A stretch of DNA of 64,000 bases from Chloroflexota bacterium. GTDB lineage: Bacteria > Chloroflexota > Anaerolineae > Anaerolineales > Anaerolineaceae. Below the pieces are notes generated by a model, which saw only the letters and a program-made list of their open reading frames with translations, did not search any database and was not told where the DNA came from. The position numbers and the translations under genes were made by a program. Of this stretch, positions 9,401-16,460 are shown piece after piece. The stretch covers positions 1-64,000 of the forward strand of contig JAKQJC010000033.1 of the NCBI GenBank assembly GCA_029561345.1, written 5' to 3'. Position 1 is the stretch's first letter. Every line of letters starts with the position of its first letter.

Positions 9401-9505
9401 AAGAGCGGTCATGCCGCTGACGCTGGCTGCCCGGACCAGCTCAGCCGGTAAAGGCATGCCCTCCAGCAGCGAGAAGGCGGAGTGAACATTCAGGTGAACG
9501 ACCAT
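6482..9505 (-). CDS. dnaE2: Error-prone DNA polymerase, DnaE2/ImuC type (PolIII alpha homologue)
   Basis: This 1007-residue C-family polymerase is slightly shorter than typical DnaE2 and lacks the tau-binding tail of replicative DnaE. The N-terminal PHP domain starts HLNVHSAFSLLEG with ALTDH at about residue 36. The palm aspartates are seen in TPPDIDTDL (about 358-366) and LVKIDLLGIRG (about 510). A helix-hairpin-helix region and an OB-fold (VTVAGVRQTSHRGKTAKGEA to LTLEDLAGMMDVVIFPD) close the protein. DnaE2 performs translesion synthesis during damage response. No ImuA or ImuB gene is nearby and no LexA box was seen. TACAAT lies only 6 bases before the ATG, so the mRNA may be leaderless. Confidence 0.85.
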   Translation of the reverse strand: MVVHLNVHSAFSLLEGMPLPAELVRAASVSGMTALALTDHLLLTGTVPFVEACQAAGIQPIAGLEVDIESRARLVLLAAGLEGWANLCRISSRLALEPAEGGASLSLLSAHRDDLIALAGEELGLEKLGALKEIYPGRLYLQLRDPAAGMLTGHMARRAGLPMAAVHPIFMLTPEQAELQRTLTAIRLNQPLSRLAPGDPAPVGSHFLSSREMEARFKLFPAALAATEEIAARCRFDFPLGIPHMPTVPLPPGQTAAQALRERAEAGAKRLYGTMKPEIQTRLDHELTVIAQMGFEPIFLIVEEILRFARQSGVPFSSRGSAASSLVAHCLGITSPDPLKLNLYMERFLNPARLTPPDIDTDLCSLRRDSVIEHVFDTYGRERVAMVATVHHFRPRSALSDAGKAFGLAPAQIRELTEQLPHAFWARRNQNEEGLSDPAVFNGLRAKHPEPRMQKLFDQAEALMKLPRHLSMHPGGVVVAPGPITDLVPVMPSGSKDVTLTQFDLSAVEALGLVKIDLLGIRGLTVLGDVAKFIHEGQPLVYRDALAVLDSTPLDDPATSQRIENGLTIGCFQIESPGMRATLREIHARSADDIMAALALYRPGPLTGGLKDAFVRRFKREEPVVHLHPALAPLLDETFGVILYQEQVLRIAHELAGFSLAEADLLRRAMSHFDPGKRMQELRRKFIQEAQARSGIPPETGERVWEMMAAFAGYGFPKAHAASYAQVAWRSAWCKTHFPAEFMAAVLANWGGYYSQRVYLSEARRLGLKVRPPHVNYSGRHFIVCREPQALFMGLDQVKNLTRRTFERIIQYRPYHSLDHFLSQVDPRPQELESLAMAGALDGLGKIPAIIRRARGGGWQAGQLSLFAWADENEADWTLEQKMRGQQAVLGISVEVHPLELAAAQIRQRGAISLQEATEQMGRRVTVAGVRQTSHRGKTAKGEAMLFLTLEDLAGMMDVVIFPDLYRQVRNLIHTSAPLLVSGRMEMDSARGEPYLRAERVVEIHLP

Positions 9506-9571
9506 GCATAGATTGTAATCGAAAACCTCGAAAAATAGAAATTTTGTTCCCCAAATTTCCTTCCACGCCTT

Positions 9572-9607
9572 CCTCCGCTCTCACAAGAAAACACATGAGA
9601 GCGGAGG
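9572..9607 (-). terminator. Strong hairpin between the second ABC-F gene and dnaE2
   Basis: CCTCCGCTCTCA and TGAGAGCGGAGG are perfect 12-bp complements around a 12-base loop. There is no T-run on the minus-strand side, so this is either a weak or Rho-dependent terminator or a 3'-end stabilising hairpin for the ABC-F mRNA. Confidence 0.55.
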
Positions 9608-9629
9608 GTGCGGAGCCGCGGCCATTTTA

Positions 9630-11621
9630 TTAAGCCGCCAGTCTTTCCCAATCTGTCATCAGGTGTTCAAGCTGGGCCTGCGCCTCAGCCAACTGCCATG
9701 AGACTTTTTGCATGCGGTTAAAATTCTGTCCGGAGCCCAGGCCTTGCAAATCTGCGGAGAGTTTTTGGATCAGGTTCTCCTGTTCGCGGATCCGGCCTTC
9801 CACGCGGTTGAGGGCTTCCTTTTTTCTTTTGGTATCCATGTCATTGCCGCGCAGCATCGGGCGCGGGGTTAGCAGGGTCTGCCGGGTGACGGCTTTTGAA
9901 GCACTGACCGCCTTGCGCAAGATCAACTCGCGGTAGGTGCCGTTGAAGATCTGCAGTTTCTGGTCCTGAATATCCCAGATCTGGGTCGCCAGCTGGTCGA
10001 TCAGGTAGCGGTCATGAGACACCAGCAAAATTGTGCCGCTGAATTCGGCCAGCACTTCCTGAAGCGCCTCACGTGCCGGAATGTCCAGATGATTGGTCGG
10101 TTCATCCAGCACCAGGAAATTCGCCCCATCCAGCGCCAACAAAGCCAGCGCCAGGCGCGCCCTTTCGCCGCCGCTCAGGCTGCAGACCGGTTTGAACACG
10201 TCATCGCCCCTGAACAGGTAGGCAGCCAGGTGCTTGCGCGCCGGCTCAGGAAGCATGGGTTTGCGCGAGATAAATTCATCCAGCACGCTCTGTTCGCCCT
10301 TCAATGAATCCTGCGATTGAGCGAAGTAGCCAATTTTCAGGTTCGAGCCCGTCTGCAGCTCACCGCGCAGGGTTTCAAGTTGACCCAGCAGCACCTTCAG
10401 GAAGGTGGTCTTGCCGCTGCCGTTGGGTCCCACCAGGGCCACGCAGGCCCCACGCCGCAGTTCCATGTCATCTATGGTGAACAGGGAATGGCCGGGATAA
10501 CCAATCTCGACATTTCTGGCTCGCAGCACATACGTGCCGCTGACGCCGCTGCTCTTGATACGCGGCTTGATCTGAAGCGGTTTGTGGCGGGTCATTTCAA
10601 TGGCGTTTACCTTGCGAATGGCTTCAATGACATCCAGATGGCGCTCCACATGCAGATCCATTTCGCTCCAATTTTTTCCATTGCGCAGCGCCATAATGCC
10701 AAAATTCTCGACAATCTCCAGCTCCCGGCTGATGCGGCGCAGCAGGCCCAATGCCCGGGCATGGGTGCTGGCGCGCACCCAGTTGCGTTGAATGAAATCC
10801 ACCTCGTTTTGCAAGCGGGCTTTTTCTTCTGTGTAGACCCGTTCGTAGTAATCCCATCTTTCCTGTCGCTGAAGCAGGTAAGAGCTGTAATTGCCGGAAT
10901 ATTCTTCCATGCCGCTGCGGGTCATCTCCCAGATGGTGTTGACGGTGTTATCCAGAAAATAACGGTCATGGCTGACAATCAAAACAGCCCCACCCCAATC
11001 CTTCAGGGTTTTCTCCAGCCATTCGACTGCTTCCAGATCCAGGTGGTTGGTGGGTTCGTCCAGCATCAGCAAATCGGGCTTCTCAAGCAAAAGGCGCGCC
11101 AGCAGCGCGCGGGTCTTTTGCCCGCCGCTCAACTGGGATAGGGGCAATTGCCAGGTTTTCTTGCCCAATCCCAAACCTTCCAGGGTTTGCTGGATGGTCA
11201 GTTCAATTTCATAACCGCCTGCATGTTCAAAGGCAGTCTGCAGCTGGCCGTAAGCTTCCAGCAGGCTGTCTTCCAGGTTTCCGGTTTCCATCTGCGCTTC
11301 CATTTCGTGAAGCTGCTCCTGCATGCGTGAAAGATCTGCAAAGACCGTCATCATTTCATTGAAAACCGTGTTGGAGCGGTCCGCAAAAGCTTCCACCGCT
11401 TCCTGACGCAAATATCCGATGCGCCGGCCGCGGGCAATATTCACCCGCCCCGATGTCGGCGCCTGAATTCCTCCCAGAATCAGCATCAGCGAGGTCTTGC
11501 CAATGCCGTTTGGACCAATCAGGCCGATTTTGCTGTCATTGGCAATCGAAATGGATATGCCGGCAAAAATATCATACATGCCGTAGGTGATGCTCAAATT
11601 ATCAGCTGTTAAGAGAGACAT
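9630..11621 (-). CDS. ABC-F family ATPase, candidate antibiotic-responsive ribosome protection protein
   Basis: This 663-residue soluble twin-ABC protein starts at ATG 11621, supported by TTGGAGG; the in-frame extension upstream overlaps the leader terminator and is rejected. Domain 1 has GPNGIGKTS (about residue 38), LSGGQKTRALLARLLL and LLMLDEPTNHLD. A long inter-domain arm with charged helices (QRQERWDYYERVYTEEKARL) is the tRNA-interaction linker that reaches the peptidyl-transferase centre in resistance ABC-Fs. Domain 2 has GPNGSGKTTFLK and FLVLDEPTNHLDIPA. A C-terminal helical hairpin (KEALNRVEGRIREQE) follows. Housekeeping ABC-F factors such as YfmR/EttA are the alternative, but the attenuator-like leader points to drug-inducible expression. 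Confidence 0.88.
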   Translation of the reverse strand: MSLLTADNLSITYGMYDIFAGISISIANDSKIGLIGPNGIGKTSLMLILGGIQAPTSGRVNIARGRRIGYLRQEAVEAFADRSNTVFNEMMTVFADLSRMQEQLHEMEAQMETGNLEDSLLEAYGQLQTAFEHAGGYEIELTIQQTLEGLGLGKKTWQLPLSQLSGGQKTRALLARLLLEKPDLLMLDEPTNHLDLEAVEWLEKTLKDWGGAVLIVSHDRYFLDNTVNTIWEMTRSGMEEYSGNYSSYLLQRQERWDYYERVYTEEKARLQNEVDFIQRNWVRASTHARALGLLRRISRELEIVENFGIMALRNGKNWSEMDLHVERHLDVIEAIRKVNAIEMTRHKPLQIKPRIKSSGVSGTYVLRARNVEIGYPGHSLFTIDDMELRRGACVALVGPNGSGKTTFLKVLLGQLETLRGELQTGSNLKIGYFAQSQDSLKGEQSVLDEFISRKPMLPEPARKHLAAYLFRGDDVFKPVCSLSGGERARLALALLALDGANFLVLDEPTNHLDIPAREALQEVLAEFSGTILLVSHDRYLIDQLATQIWDIQDQKLQIFNGTYRELILRKAVSASKAVTRQTLLTPRPMLRGNDMDTKRKKEALNRVEGRIREQENLIQKLSADLQGLGSGQNFNRMQKVSWQLAEAQAQLEHLMTDWERLAA

Positions 11622-11641
11622 GATGAACCTCCAAAAAGAAA

Positions 11642-11683
11642 ACAAAAAACAAAAAGGCCGCGGATATTTGCTCACCCGCAGCC
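11642..11683 (-). terminator. Leader terminator 21 bases before the ABC-F start codon
   Basis: On the minus strand GGCTGCGG (11683-11676) pairs with CCGCGGCC (11663-11656), 8 pairs including one G-U, followed at once by TTTTTGTTTTTTG. Lying between promoter and ABC-F start, it would abort transcription unless disrupted. Its 5' arm can alternatively pair with the 3' arm of the hairpin at 11713-11744, which would form an antiterminator. Confidence 0.75.
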
Positions 11684-11712
11684 AGTAATGAACAGGAGGC
11701 CCATTAAAGAGA

Positions 11713-11744
11713 ACAGCCGCGGGTCTGGAGCGCACCGCGGCTGT
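11713..11744 (-). promoter_or_regulatory. Upstream hairpin of the ABC-F leader (anti-antiterminator candidate)
   Basis: ACAGCCGCGG and CCGCGGCTGT form a perfect 10-bp stem with a 12-base loop. In the minus-strand transcript the 3' arm (CCGCGGCU) can also pair with the terminator's 5' arm (GGCUGCGG) using two G-U pairs. The hairpin and the terminator therefore form together, or the middle pairing replaces both. This is the classic 1:2/3:4 versus 2:3 attenuator arrangement. Confidence 0.65.
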
Positions 11745-11765
11745 AACGTTTCAGTACTTAAACGA

Positions 11766-11849
11766 CTAGCAGGCGCACTCCGAGAAGGAATAGCCAAAAG
11801 CACCGCCTTCGGCGCGTACAACCAGGAGGACAATGGCCCGCAGATTCAT
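11766..11849 (-). CDS. Leader peptide of 27 residues upstream of the ABC-F gene
   Basis: The short frame starts ATGAATCTGCGG and ends TAG at 11768-11766, about 22 bases before the first leader hairpin. The peptide begins MNLRAIVLLVV, hydrophobic, and ends AFGYSFSECAC. Its ATG overlaps the stop of the preceding 11-codon ORF (ATGA), so translation may be coupled. Its position between a strong promoter and an attenuator-like structure suggests a sensor peptide on which drug-stalled ribosomes change RNA folding, as known for leaders of vmlR, msrD and erm genes. Expression is not proven and the ribosome binding site is weak. Confidence 0.5.
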   Translation of the reverse strand: MNLRAIVLLVVRAEGGAFGYSFSECAC

Positions 11850-11881
11850 TCTAAAAATCCAACTTTCATCGTTTTAGTCAT
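11846..11881 (-). CDS. First leader mini-ORF, 11 codons, possibly leaderless
   Basis: The frame reads MTKTMKVGFLE and stops at TGA 11848-11846. Its ATG lies 6 bases after the -10 box (TATATT), so the transcript would start at or next to the A of ATG, giving a leaderless start. The stop overlaps the start of the next leader ORF by ATGA. It may deliver ribosomes to that ORF. No homology can be judged at this length. Confidence 0.35.
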   Translation of the reverse strand: MTKTMKVGFLE

Positions 11882-11887
11882 GCTTAC

Positions 11888-11916
11888 AATATACATCATC
11901 CAGCAAACATCGTCAA
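11888..11916 (-). promoter_or_regulatory. Strong promoter driving the ABC-F leader
   Basis: On the minus strand TTGACG (11916-11911) and TATATT (11893-11888) are 17 bases apart. Transcription should start near 11881, giving a leader of about 260 bases before the ABC-F start at 11621, unusually long for this compact genome. Confidence 0.75.
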
Positions 11917-11953
11917 GGGATTTGATCATTTTTGTTCGCCGGTCCACGCTCTT

Positions 11954-13351
11954 TTATGAGCAGAGGTCGATGATGACCTGGGTAAAGATCTTTGCCGCGG
12001 TGATCAGGTCTTTGATGGATGCCTTTTCATTGGCACCGTGCATATTGGTCTCAAAACCGGGCATGGTCGCGCCAAAGCAAACGCCGCCTTCGATGTTGTG
12101 CACATATGTACCGCCGCCGGTATATTCGCAAAAGCCCTTGTTGCCAGAATAGGTTTCATAGGCCTTCAGCAGGGTTTTCACAAAGGGAGAATCGCCAGGA
12201 GTGTGATGCGAAGGCGTCAGCTTGCCCTCAACCGTGATGCCGTAGGGTGCAAATGCCTTCACCACCACATCCAGAGAATTTTCCTCGGTGGTGCAAACCG
12301 GCGTGCGTCCGTCAAAGCGTCCGGTGAATCCGGTCTGAGAGAGTTCAAAGAGGGTAAAGGCCACCGTCAGTGAACCGGAAATGGCATCTGATTGAGCAAT
12401 GCCCAGGGCCGTTCCAGAAAAATCTCCGTGCGGAATCAAGGTGTTTAACGCATGGATGGCCTTTTTGCTCTCGCTTTCTGCCAGCGGCAGTTCAGCCAGC
12501 GCGGCAATCAATGCCGTGATCGCATTCAGACCTTTGTGCGGGGTTGAGGCGTGTTCTCCTTTCCCTTTGACAAAAATCTTGACCTTGCCATCTTCCATGC
12601 TCACTTCATAGGTAGCGCCAGTCTTTTGGGCGACCGTTTCGCAAACCTTTTCCACATGCGCCTGCCCCATGCCTTCCACCAGGGCTTCAGCCTCCGGAGG
12701 CACCACATTCAAGCGGTAACCGCCTTTGGCATATACCACACGCGGTTTGGCTTCAGAAACAGGCCAGCTTCTGGAGAATGTTGGTTTCAGGCCGCCCTTT
12801 TCCGTGTTGACCACCGGGAAAGTGCCGTCCGGTGAAAAGGTGTATTTGGGTGCCGCTTCACGGGCAAAATAATACGCAATATCGCCGCTGCCGCTTTCCT
12901 CGTCTGTGCCCATGATCATGCGCACATTGTGCTTGAGCGGAACCCCCAGTTCTTTCACTGCTTTCAAAGCCAGCAGGGCAGCAACGGCAGGGCCCTTGTT
13001 ATCGCTGACCCCGCGCCCAAAAATTTCATCTCCAATTACCGTTGGTGTATAAGGCGGTGTATTCCAACCGGTGCCTTCTCCCACCACGTCCAGGTGACAC
13101 AAAATACCCAGGATGGTTTTATGTTCATTCAGATCGACCACACCCACGTAATTATCCACATTCCGCGTTGTGAACCCCATCTCGCCAGCCAGTTCAAGAC
13201 CCACCGCCAGGGCGTCAGCCGGACCTTTGCCAAAAGGCATGCCTTCCTGAGCCTCTTCCCGAACGCTTTTTACCGACGCCAGGCGTGTGAGCATTTGAAT
13301 CAGTTCATCTTCACGGCCCGCAAAATAAGCTTCAATCTTTTCCCGGTACAT
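11954..13351 (-). CDS. M20 family dipeptidase, PepV-like
   Basis: This 465-residue cytoplasmic di-zinc dipeptidase (PepV/Sapep group) releases amino acids from dipeptides. Metal and catalytic motifs are visible: GILCHLDVVGEG (His and Asp, about residue 83), GRGVSDNKGPAVAAL (bridging Asp, about 118) and GTDEESGSGD (catalytic Glu pair, about 150). HTPGDSP and a final MHGANE bring the C-terminal zinc His. The length matches PepV (about 465-470), longer than ordinary M20 deacylases because of the extended lid domain (about 190-330). The gene stands alone: the ABC-F promoter points away from its end and a TetR-less gap lies upstream. An alternative is a carnosinase-like enzyme of the same fold. 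Confidence 0.87.
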   Translation of the reverse strand: MYREKIEAYFAGREDELIQMLTRLASVKSVREEAQEGMPFGKGPADALAVGLELAGEMGFTTRNVDNYVGVVDLNEHKTILGILCHLDVVGEGTGWNTPPYTPTVIGDEIFGRGVSDNKGPAVAALLALKAVKELGVPLKHNVRMIMGTDEESGSGDIAYYFAREAAPKYTFSPDGTFPVVNTEKGGLKPTFSRSWPVSEAKPRVVYAKGGYRLNVVPPEAEALVEGMGQAHVEKVCETVAQKTGATYEVSMEDGKVKIFVKGKGEHASTPHKGLNAITALIAALAELPLAESESKKAIHALNTLIPHGDFSGTALGIAQSDAISGSLTVAFTLFELSQTGFTGRFDGRTPVCTTEENSLDVVVKAFAPYGITVEGKLTPSHHTPGDSPFVKTLLKAYETYSGNKGFCEYTGGGTYVHNIEGGVCFGATMPGFETNMHGANEKASIKDLITAAKIFTQVIIDLCS

Positions 13352-13480
13352 TTACGCCTCCTGAAAGTGATAATAGGGGATTTTAATTGGGTGAATAACA
13401 GGCAAAGTATATCATGCATCCCCATGATAAATTTAACATTTCTGAAAGGTGAGTTAATCCGTTTTGCGATCTGGCCTGGC

Positions 13481-13909
13481 TTAATCCGGATACAGCCGGC
13501 ACCAGGCATACAGGGCATCATAAATCTCAAACTGGACAGCCAGGTTGGTTTCATCATCCGGGTAACGCAGGCTGAAACCAGTGGCGATTGCCTCCAACCC
13601 TCGTGCCAGTGGATCCAGGTCAATGTCTTCTTCAACATCAGCAGCGTGGATGATTCTGGCCATCCGCACCAACGCGGGATCTTTCAGGCCGTATTGCAGC
13701 ATGATTGACTCAAAAGAGCAACGACCATCCACGTGGCCCAGAACCGTATCCGGAATATCAAACGGAATGGCGCCTTCCTGCTCCGCAGTTCGAGCCACCT
13801 CGCTGCGCGCCACAAAAAGAAACTCGGCCTGTCCATCCACAAACCGCTTGATCAGCCAGGGACAGGCCACCCTGTCCACATGCACATGAGCCCGTGTGAT
13901 CCATTTCAT
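13481..13909 (-). CDS. ChrB C-terminal domain protein
   Basis: This 142-residue protein matches the C-terminal domain of ChrB: it starts MKWITRAHVHVDRVACPWLI and contains FDIPDTVLGHVDGRCSFESI and ARIIHAADVEEDIDLDPLARG. Full ChrB (about 300 residues) regulates the chromate exporter ChrA; here the regulatory N-terminal half is absent. The start is fixed by the ATGA overlap with the upstream MFS gene and by AAAAGGG. The conserved Cys, His and Asp residues suggest metal or oxyanion binding, but the domain's chemistry is not settled. No chrA lies in the window; coupling to an MFS gene suggests the two work together in efflux or detoxification. Confidence 0.8.
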   Translation of the reverse strand: MKWITRAHVHVDRVACPWLIKRFVDGQAEFLFVARSEVARTAEQEGAIPFDIPDTVLGHVDGRCSFESIMLQYGLKDPALVRMARIIHAADVEEDIDLDPLARGLEAIATGFSLRYPDDETNLAVQFEIYDALYAWCRLYPD

Positions 13910-15144
13910 GCCCTTTTCTCCTTGCGTTGAACAGAAACATCTTCGCCAAAAAAGGCAAAGAAGAGTGTGCCGGCCAGGCCAAAACCAAAAGCCGTCAGAA
14001 AGGCCACCTGAGGGGAGATATTCCACAGGAAGCCGGCGCTGAAAGCCGCCAGCGATACCACCACATCACGCAGCAAATAGTAGAGACCAAACATGGCTGC
14101 CTGCTGCCCTTCCGGCGCCAGGTCCATAATTAATGCCTTGCGGGTGGGCTCGCCGAACTCTTTCAAGCCGCGAATGATGAAGGCGACCACGAACAGCCAA
14201 AAATGGTTCGCCAGCATCAAAAGCAGTGGGAAAAGCGTGAAAAAGGCAAAGGTGATGGTGACATAAGGCTTTTTTGAGCCGCGGTCTGCCAGGTAAGCTA
14301 CTGGGATATAGATCAGCATTGCGGTGATCATTTCAATGGTGGTAAGAATACCAAAAGAGACAGGCGAAAGACCGTTGAGGTTGATCACCCAGATCGCCAT
14401 GAAAGCGTAAGGGATCTGTTCGCTGAAACGCACCAGGATATCTGCCACCAGCAGCTTGCGAAAACCAGGCGACATCAGATGCAGCAGTTTTAACGGATTG
14501 GCTTCTGCTTTACCCTTACCTTTTCGGTCTTCCACATAAGCCTGCTGTATCACCAGGGCAACCACCGCCAGAAGCAAAGCCGCCACAAAAGCCAGCCGGA
14601 CACCCAAAATTTCTCCCTGCCAGGCAATCAGCAGCCCGCCCACCACCGGACCCAGCGCCGTGGGAATACGGCGCACCAGGGAATGCATGGATACCCCCAT
14701 GGTGCGTTTTTTATCCGGCAGCACCGCCGCCACCAGGCTCATGGTGGCTGGAAGGGAAATGGCCGACCAAGATAAAAACAGCGCAGCACCGGCAATCACA
14801 GCCCACCAGGCCGGGATGAAGATAACGATCAGGTAGCCTGCCATGGCAATCAGGTTGAACACCAGTAAAGCGCGCTTGTAGCCCAGCCGGTCACTCAGGT
14901 AGCCACCCGGAAACGAATACAGCGCGCTGAGCAGGTTGTCCATCCCGTTCAGAAAGCTGACCGACAGAGCGCCGCCACCCAATGCCATCAGGTAAATCGG
15001 CAGAAAGCGTTCCGCCATGTTTTCGCCCATGCCCACCAGAATGATCATGGCGAGCATGGCTGCCATGCTGCGGCGCAGGCCTAGAAAATCCAGCAGCCGC
15101 CGGGGCCAGGCAGAAGATTTTAAAGAAATGTCAGGATCTGTCAT
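13906..15144 (-). CDS. MFS transporter coupled to the ChrB-domain gene
   Basis: This 412-residue membrane protein has about 12 hydrophobic segments. The MFS signature between helices 2 and 3 is recognisable as GGYLSDRLGYKRALLV (about residue 76), and the second half repeats it as VAYLADRGSKKPYVTI. Residues RRIPTALGPVVGGLLI form the helix 5 exporter-like motif, suggesting drug or toxicant efflux by proton antiport. The stop overlaps the ChrB-domain start by four bases (ATGA). The substrate is unknown; an oxyanion such as chromate is a guess from the partner. The 5' region carries overlapping inverted repeats (15203-15245) that may be operator sites. Confidence 0.82.
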   Translation of the reverse strand: MTDPDISLKSSAWPRRLLDFLGLRRSMAAMLAMIILVGMGENMAERFLPIYLMALGGGALSVSFLNGMDNLLSALYSFPGGYLSDRLGYKRALLVFNLIAMAGYLIVIFIPAWWAVIAGAALFLSWSAISLPATMSLVAAVLPDKKRTMGVSMHSLVRRIPTALGPVVGGLLIAWQGEILGVRLAFVAALLLAVVALVIQQAYVEDRKGKGKAEANPLKLLHLMSPGFRKLLVADILVRFSEQIPYAFMAIWVINLNGLSPVSFGILTTIEMITAMLIYIPVAYLADRGSKKPYVTITFAFFTLFPLLLMLANHFWLFVVAFIIRGLKEFGEPTRKALIMDLAPEGQQAAMFGLYYLLRDVVVSLAAFSAGFLWNISPQVAFLTAFGFGLAGTLFFAFFGEDVSVQRKEKRA

Positions 15145-15419
15145 GAAGCACCTGTCTCTGAAAGAAGATTCACAAGAGTTGACCTTGTGGCTTAATTTTA
15201 CTCAATCCTCATCAAACCCAACAGAGGATTGGCGGTTTCCAATCCAGATTCAGAAAATGCTTTGGGAAATGTCCCCGAATGAGGCTTGGGAGAATGAGAG
15301 TCTTACGACGCCTTCTGGTTGCCAGAATTGACATCCTTAATGTGATTTTTTCGGATAATGAGTAAACATCATCTTTTTGGAGTATCATACACAAGTCATT
15401 ATTTGCATATTGCAGACGG
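15145..15419. other. Intergenic region with several inverted repeats between divergent genes
   Basis: No gene was seen. CAATCCTC (15203-15210), GAGGATTGG (15224-15232) and CCAATCC (15239-15245) form two mutually exclusive inverted repeats that share the middle element. TTCTGGTTGCCAGAA at 15313-15327 is a 15-base palindrome next to TTGACA at about 15327-15332. These lie where promoters of the leftward MFS gene and the rightward serine hydrolase relic are expected, so they may be operators. No regulator is encoded next to them. Confidence 0.4.
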
Positions 15420-16458
15420 ATTGCCCTCATTTTTTCATTGCTTTTTGTAATTCTGGGAGTCCTCCCTCAACCAGCCAGCTCCCCAGACCATTCACATGGA
15501 CCTGCAGGAAGTCGAAGCTTTTTTCGATGGCGCCATGTCCACCGCGATAGATTCAGCCTACGTACCCGGAGCCGTCGTGGTTGTGGTGAAGGATGGCGAG
15601 GTGCTTCTCTCAAAGGGGTATGGTTATGCTGACCTGGAAAAACGCATCCCCGTAAACCCGGCAACCTCCCTTTTCCGCTCCGGATCTGTGTCCAAGCTGT
15701 TCACCTGGACGGCGGTGATACAGCTGGTTGAGCAAGGCCCACTCTCGCTGGATGAAGATATGAACACCTACATCTCAGCGCGGATTAATTACAGCACCTT
15801 TGAGAAAATCTTTGGCCTTTTCAGGCCCGTCTGGATTTCGATGAATAAAAACGGTTTGGTAACCATTTCTGGCATCGAGTCGCGCATTGTGGAGACAGAG
15901 CCAGGTGTGCTGGAGGATGTAAACAACCCCGCCAGCCGGCTAGTGCTGCGGCAGTTGAACGGGCACGTGATGCTGGTTTCTGGTGCTCCGATGGTTTTCC
16001 TGAAAATTCCCAGGTATGCGGATCCATCTTTTCAATTGGCCCTTTCAACCACCATCTCTCTTTTCTTCCTGGAAAGCATTTTCCAATGGGCGGTTTCCTT
16101 TTTCCGCGACTTGCGCTGTCATGAAAAGCATCCATTGGGAATGCACCTCGCCCGACTGGGAATGATCTTGTTTGGCTTGAGCTTCCTGGCTTTCCTTGTG
16201 GCAGTGCTGGCTGCCTTTTTAGATATCAATCCCGCCCTGAATATGCCAAACGCCATCTTCAGGGTAACACCGGCGCTGAGCCTGGCGCTTGCCATACCAT
16301 CCATAACTGGCCTTTTGTGGCTGGTGATCCTGGTGTTTACCGTTCTCGCATGGATTAAAAAGTATTGGACGGTGAAAGCACGCCTCCATTATTCCCTTCT
16401 CACCCTGGCTGGAACGGGCATTCTTTGGATGATGATCTATTGGAATTTTCTTCTGTAA
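15420..16458 (+). pseudogene. Serine hydrolase (beta-lactamase/PBP4* family), frameshifted and internally deleted
   Basis: The frame from ATG 15496 reads a class C beta-lactamase-like start (DSAYVPGAVVVVVKDGEVLL, then FRSGSVSKLFTWTAVIQLVE) with the SxxK nucleophile SVSK. At about residue 92 (DEDMNTYISARINYSTFEKI) it jumps to a C-terminal part with four or five membrane helices. The YxN and KTG-type motifs and some 250 residues are missing, so the catalytic domain cannot fold. A signal-peptide-like stretch (LLFVILGVLPQPASS) lies just upstream in another frame (from about 15420), so a frameshift separates it from the mature part. I call it a pseudogene. A complete member of the family begins at 63334. 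Confidence 0.7.
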
Positions 16459-16460
16459 GA

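Noticed and set aside
11622-11735. N-terminal extension of the second ABC-F protein
   Set aside because: The extra 38 residues overlap the leader terminator and do not resemble ABC-F N-termini; ATG 11621 has a GGAGG site.
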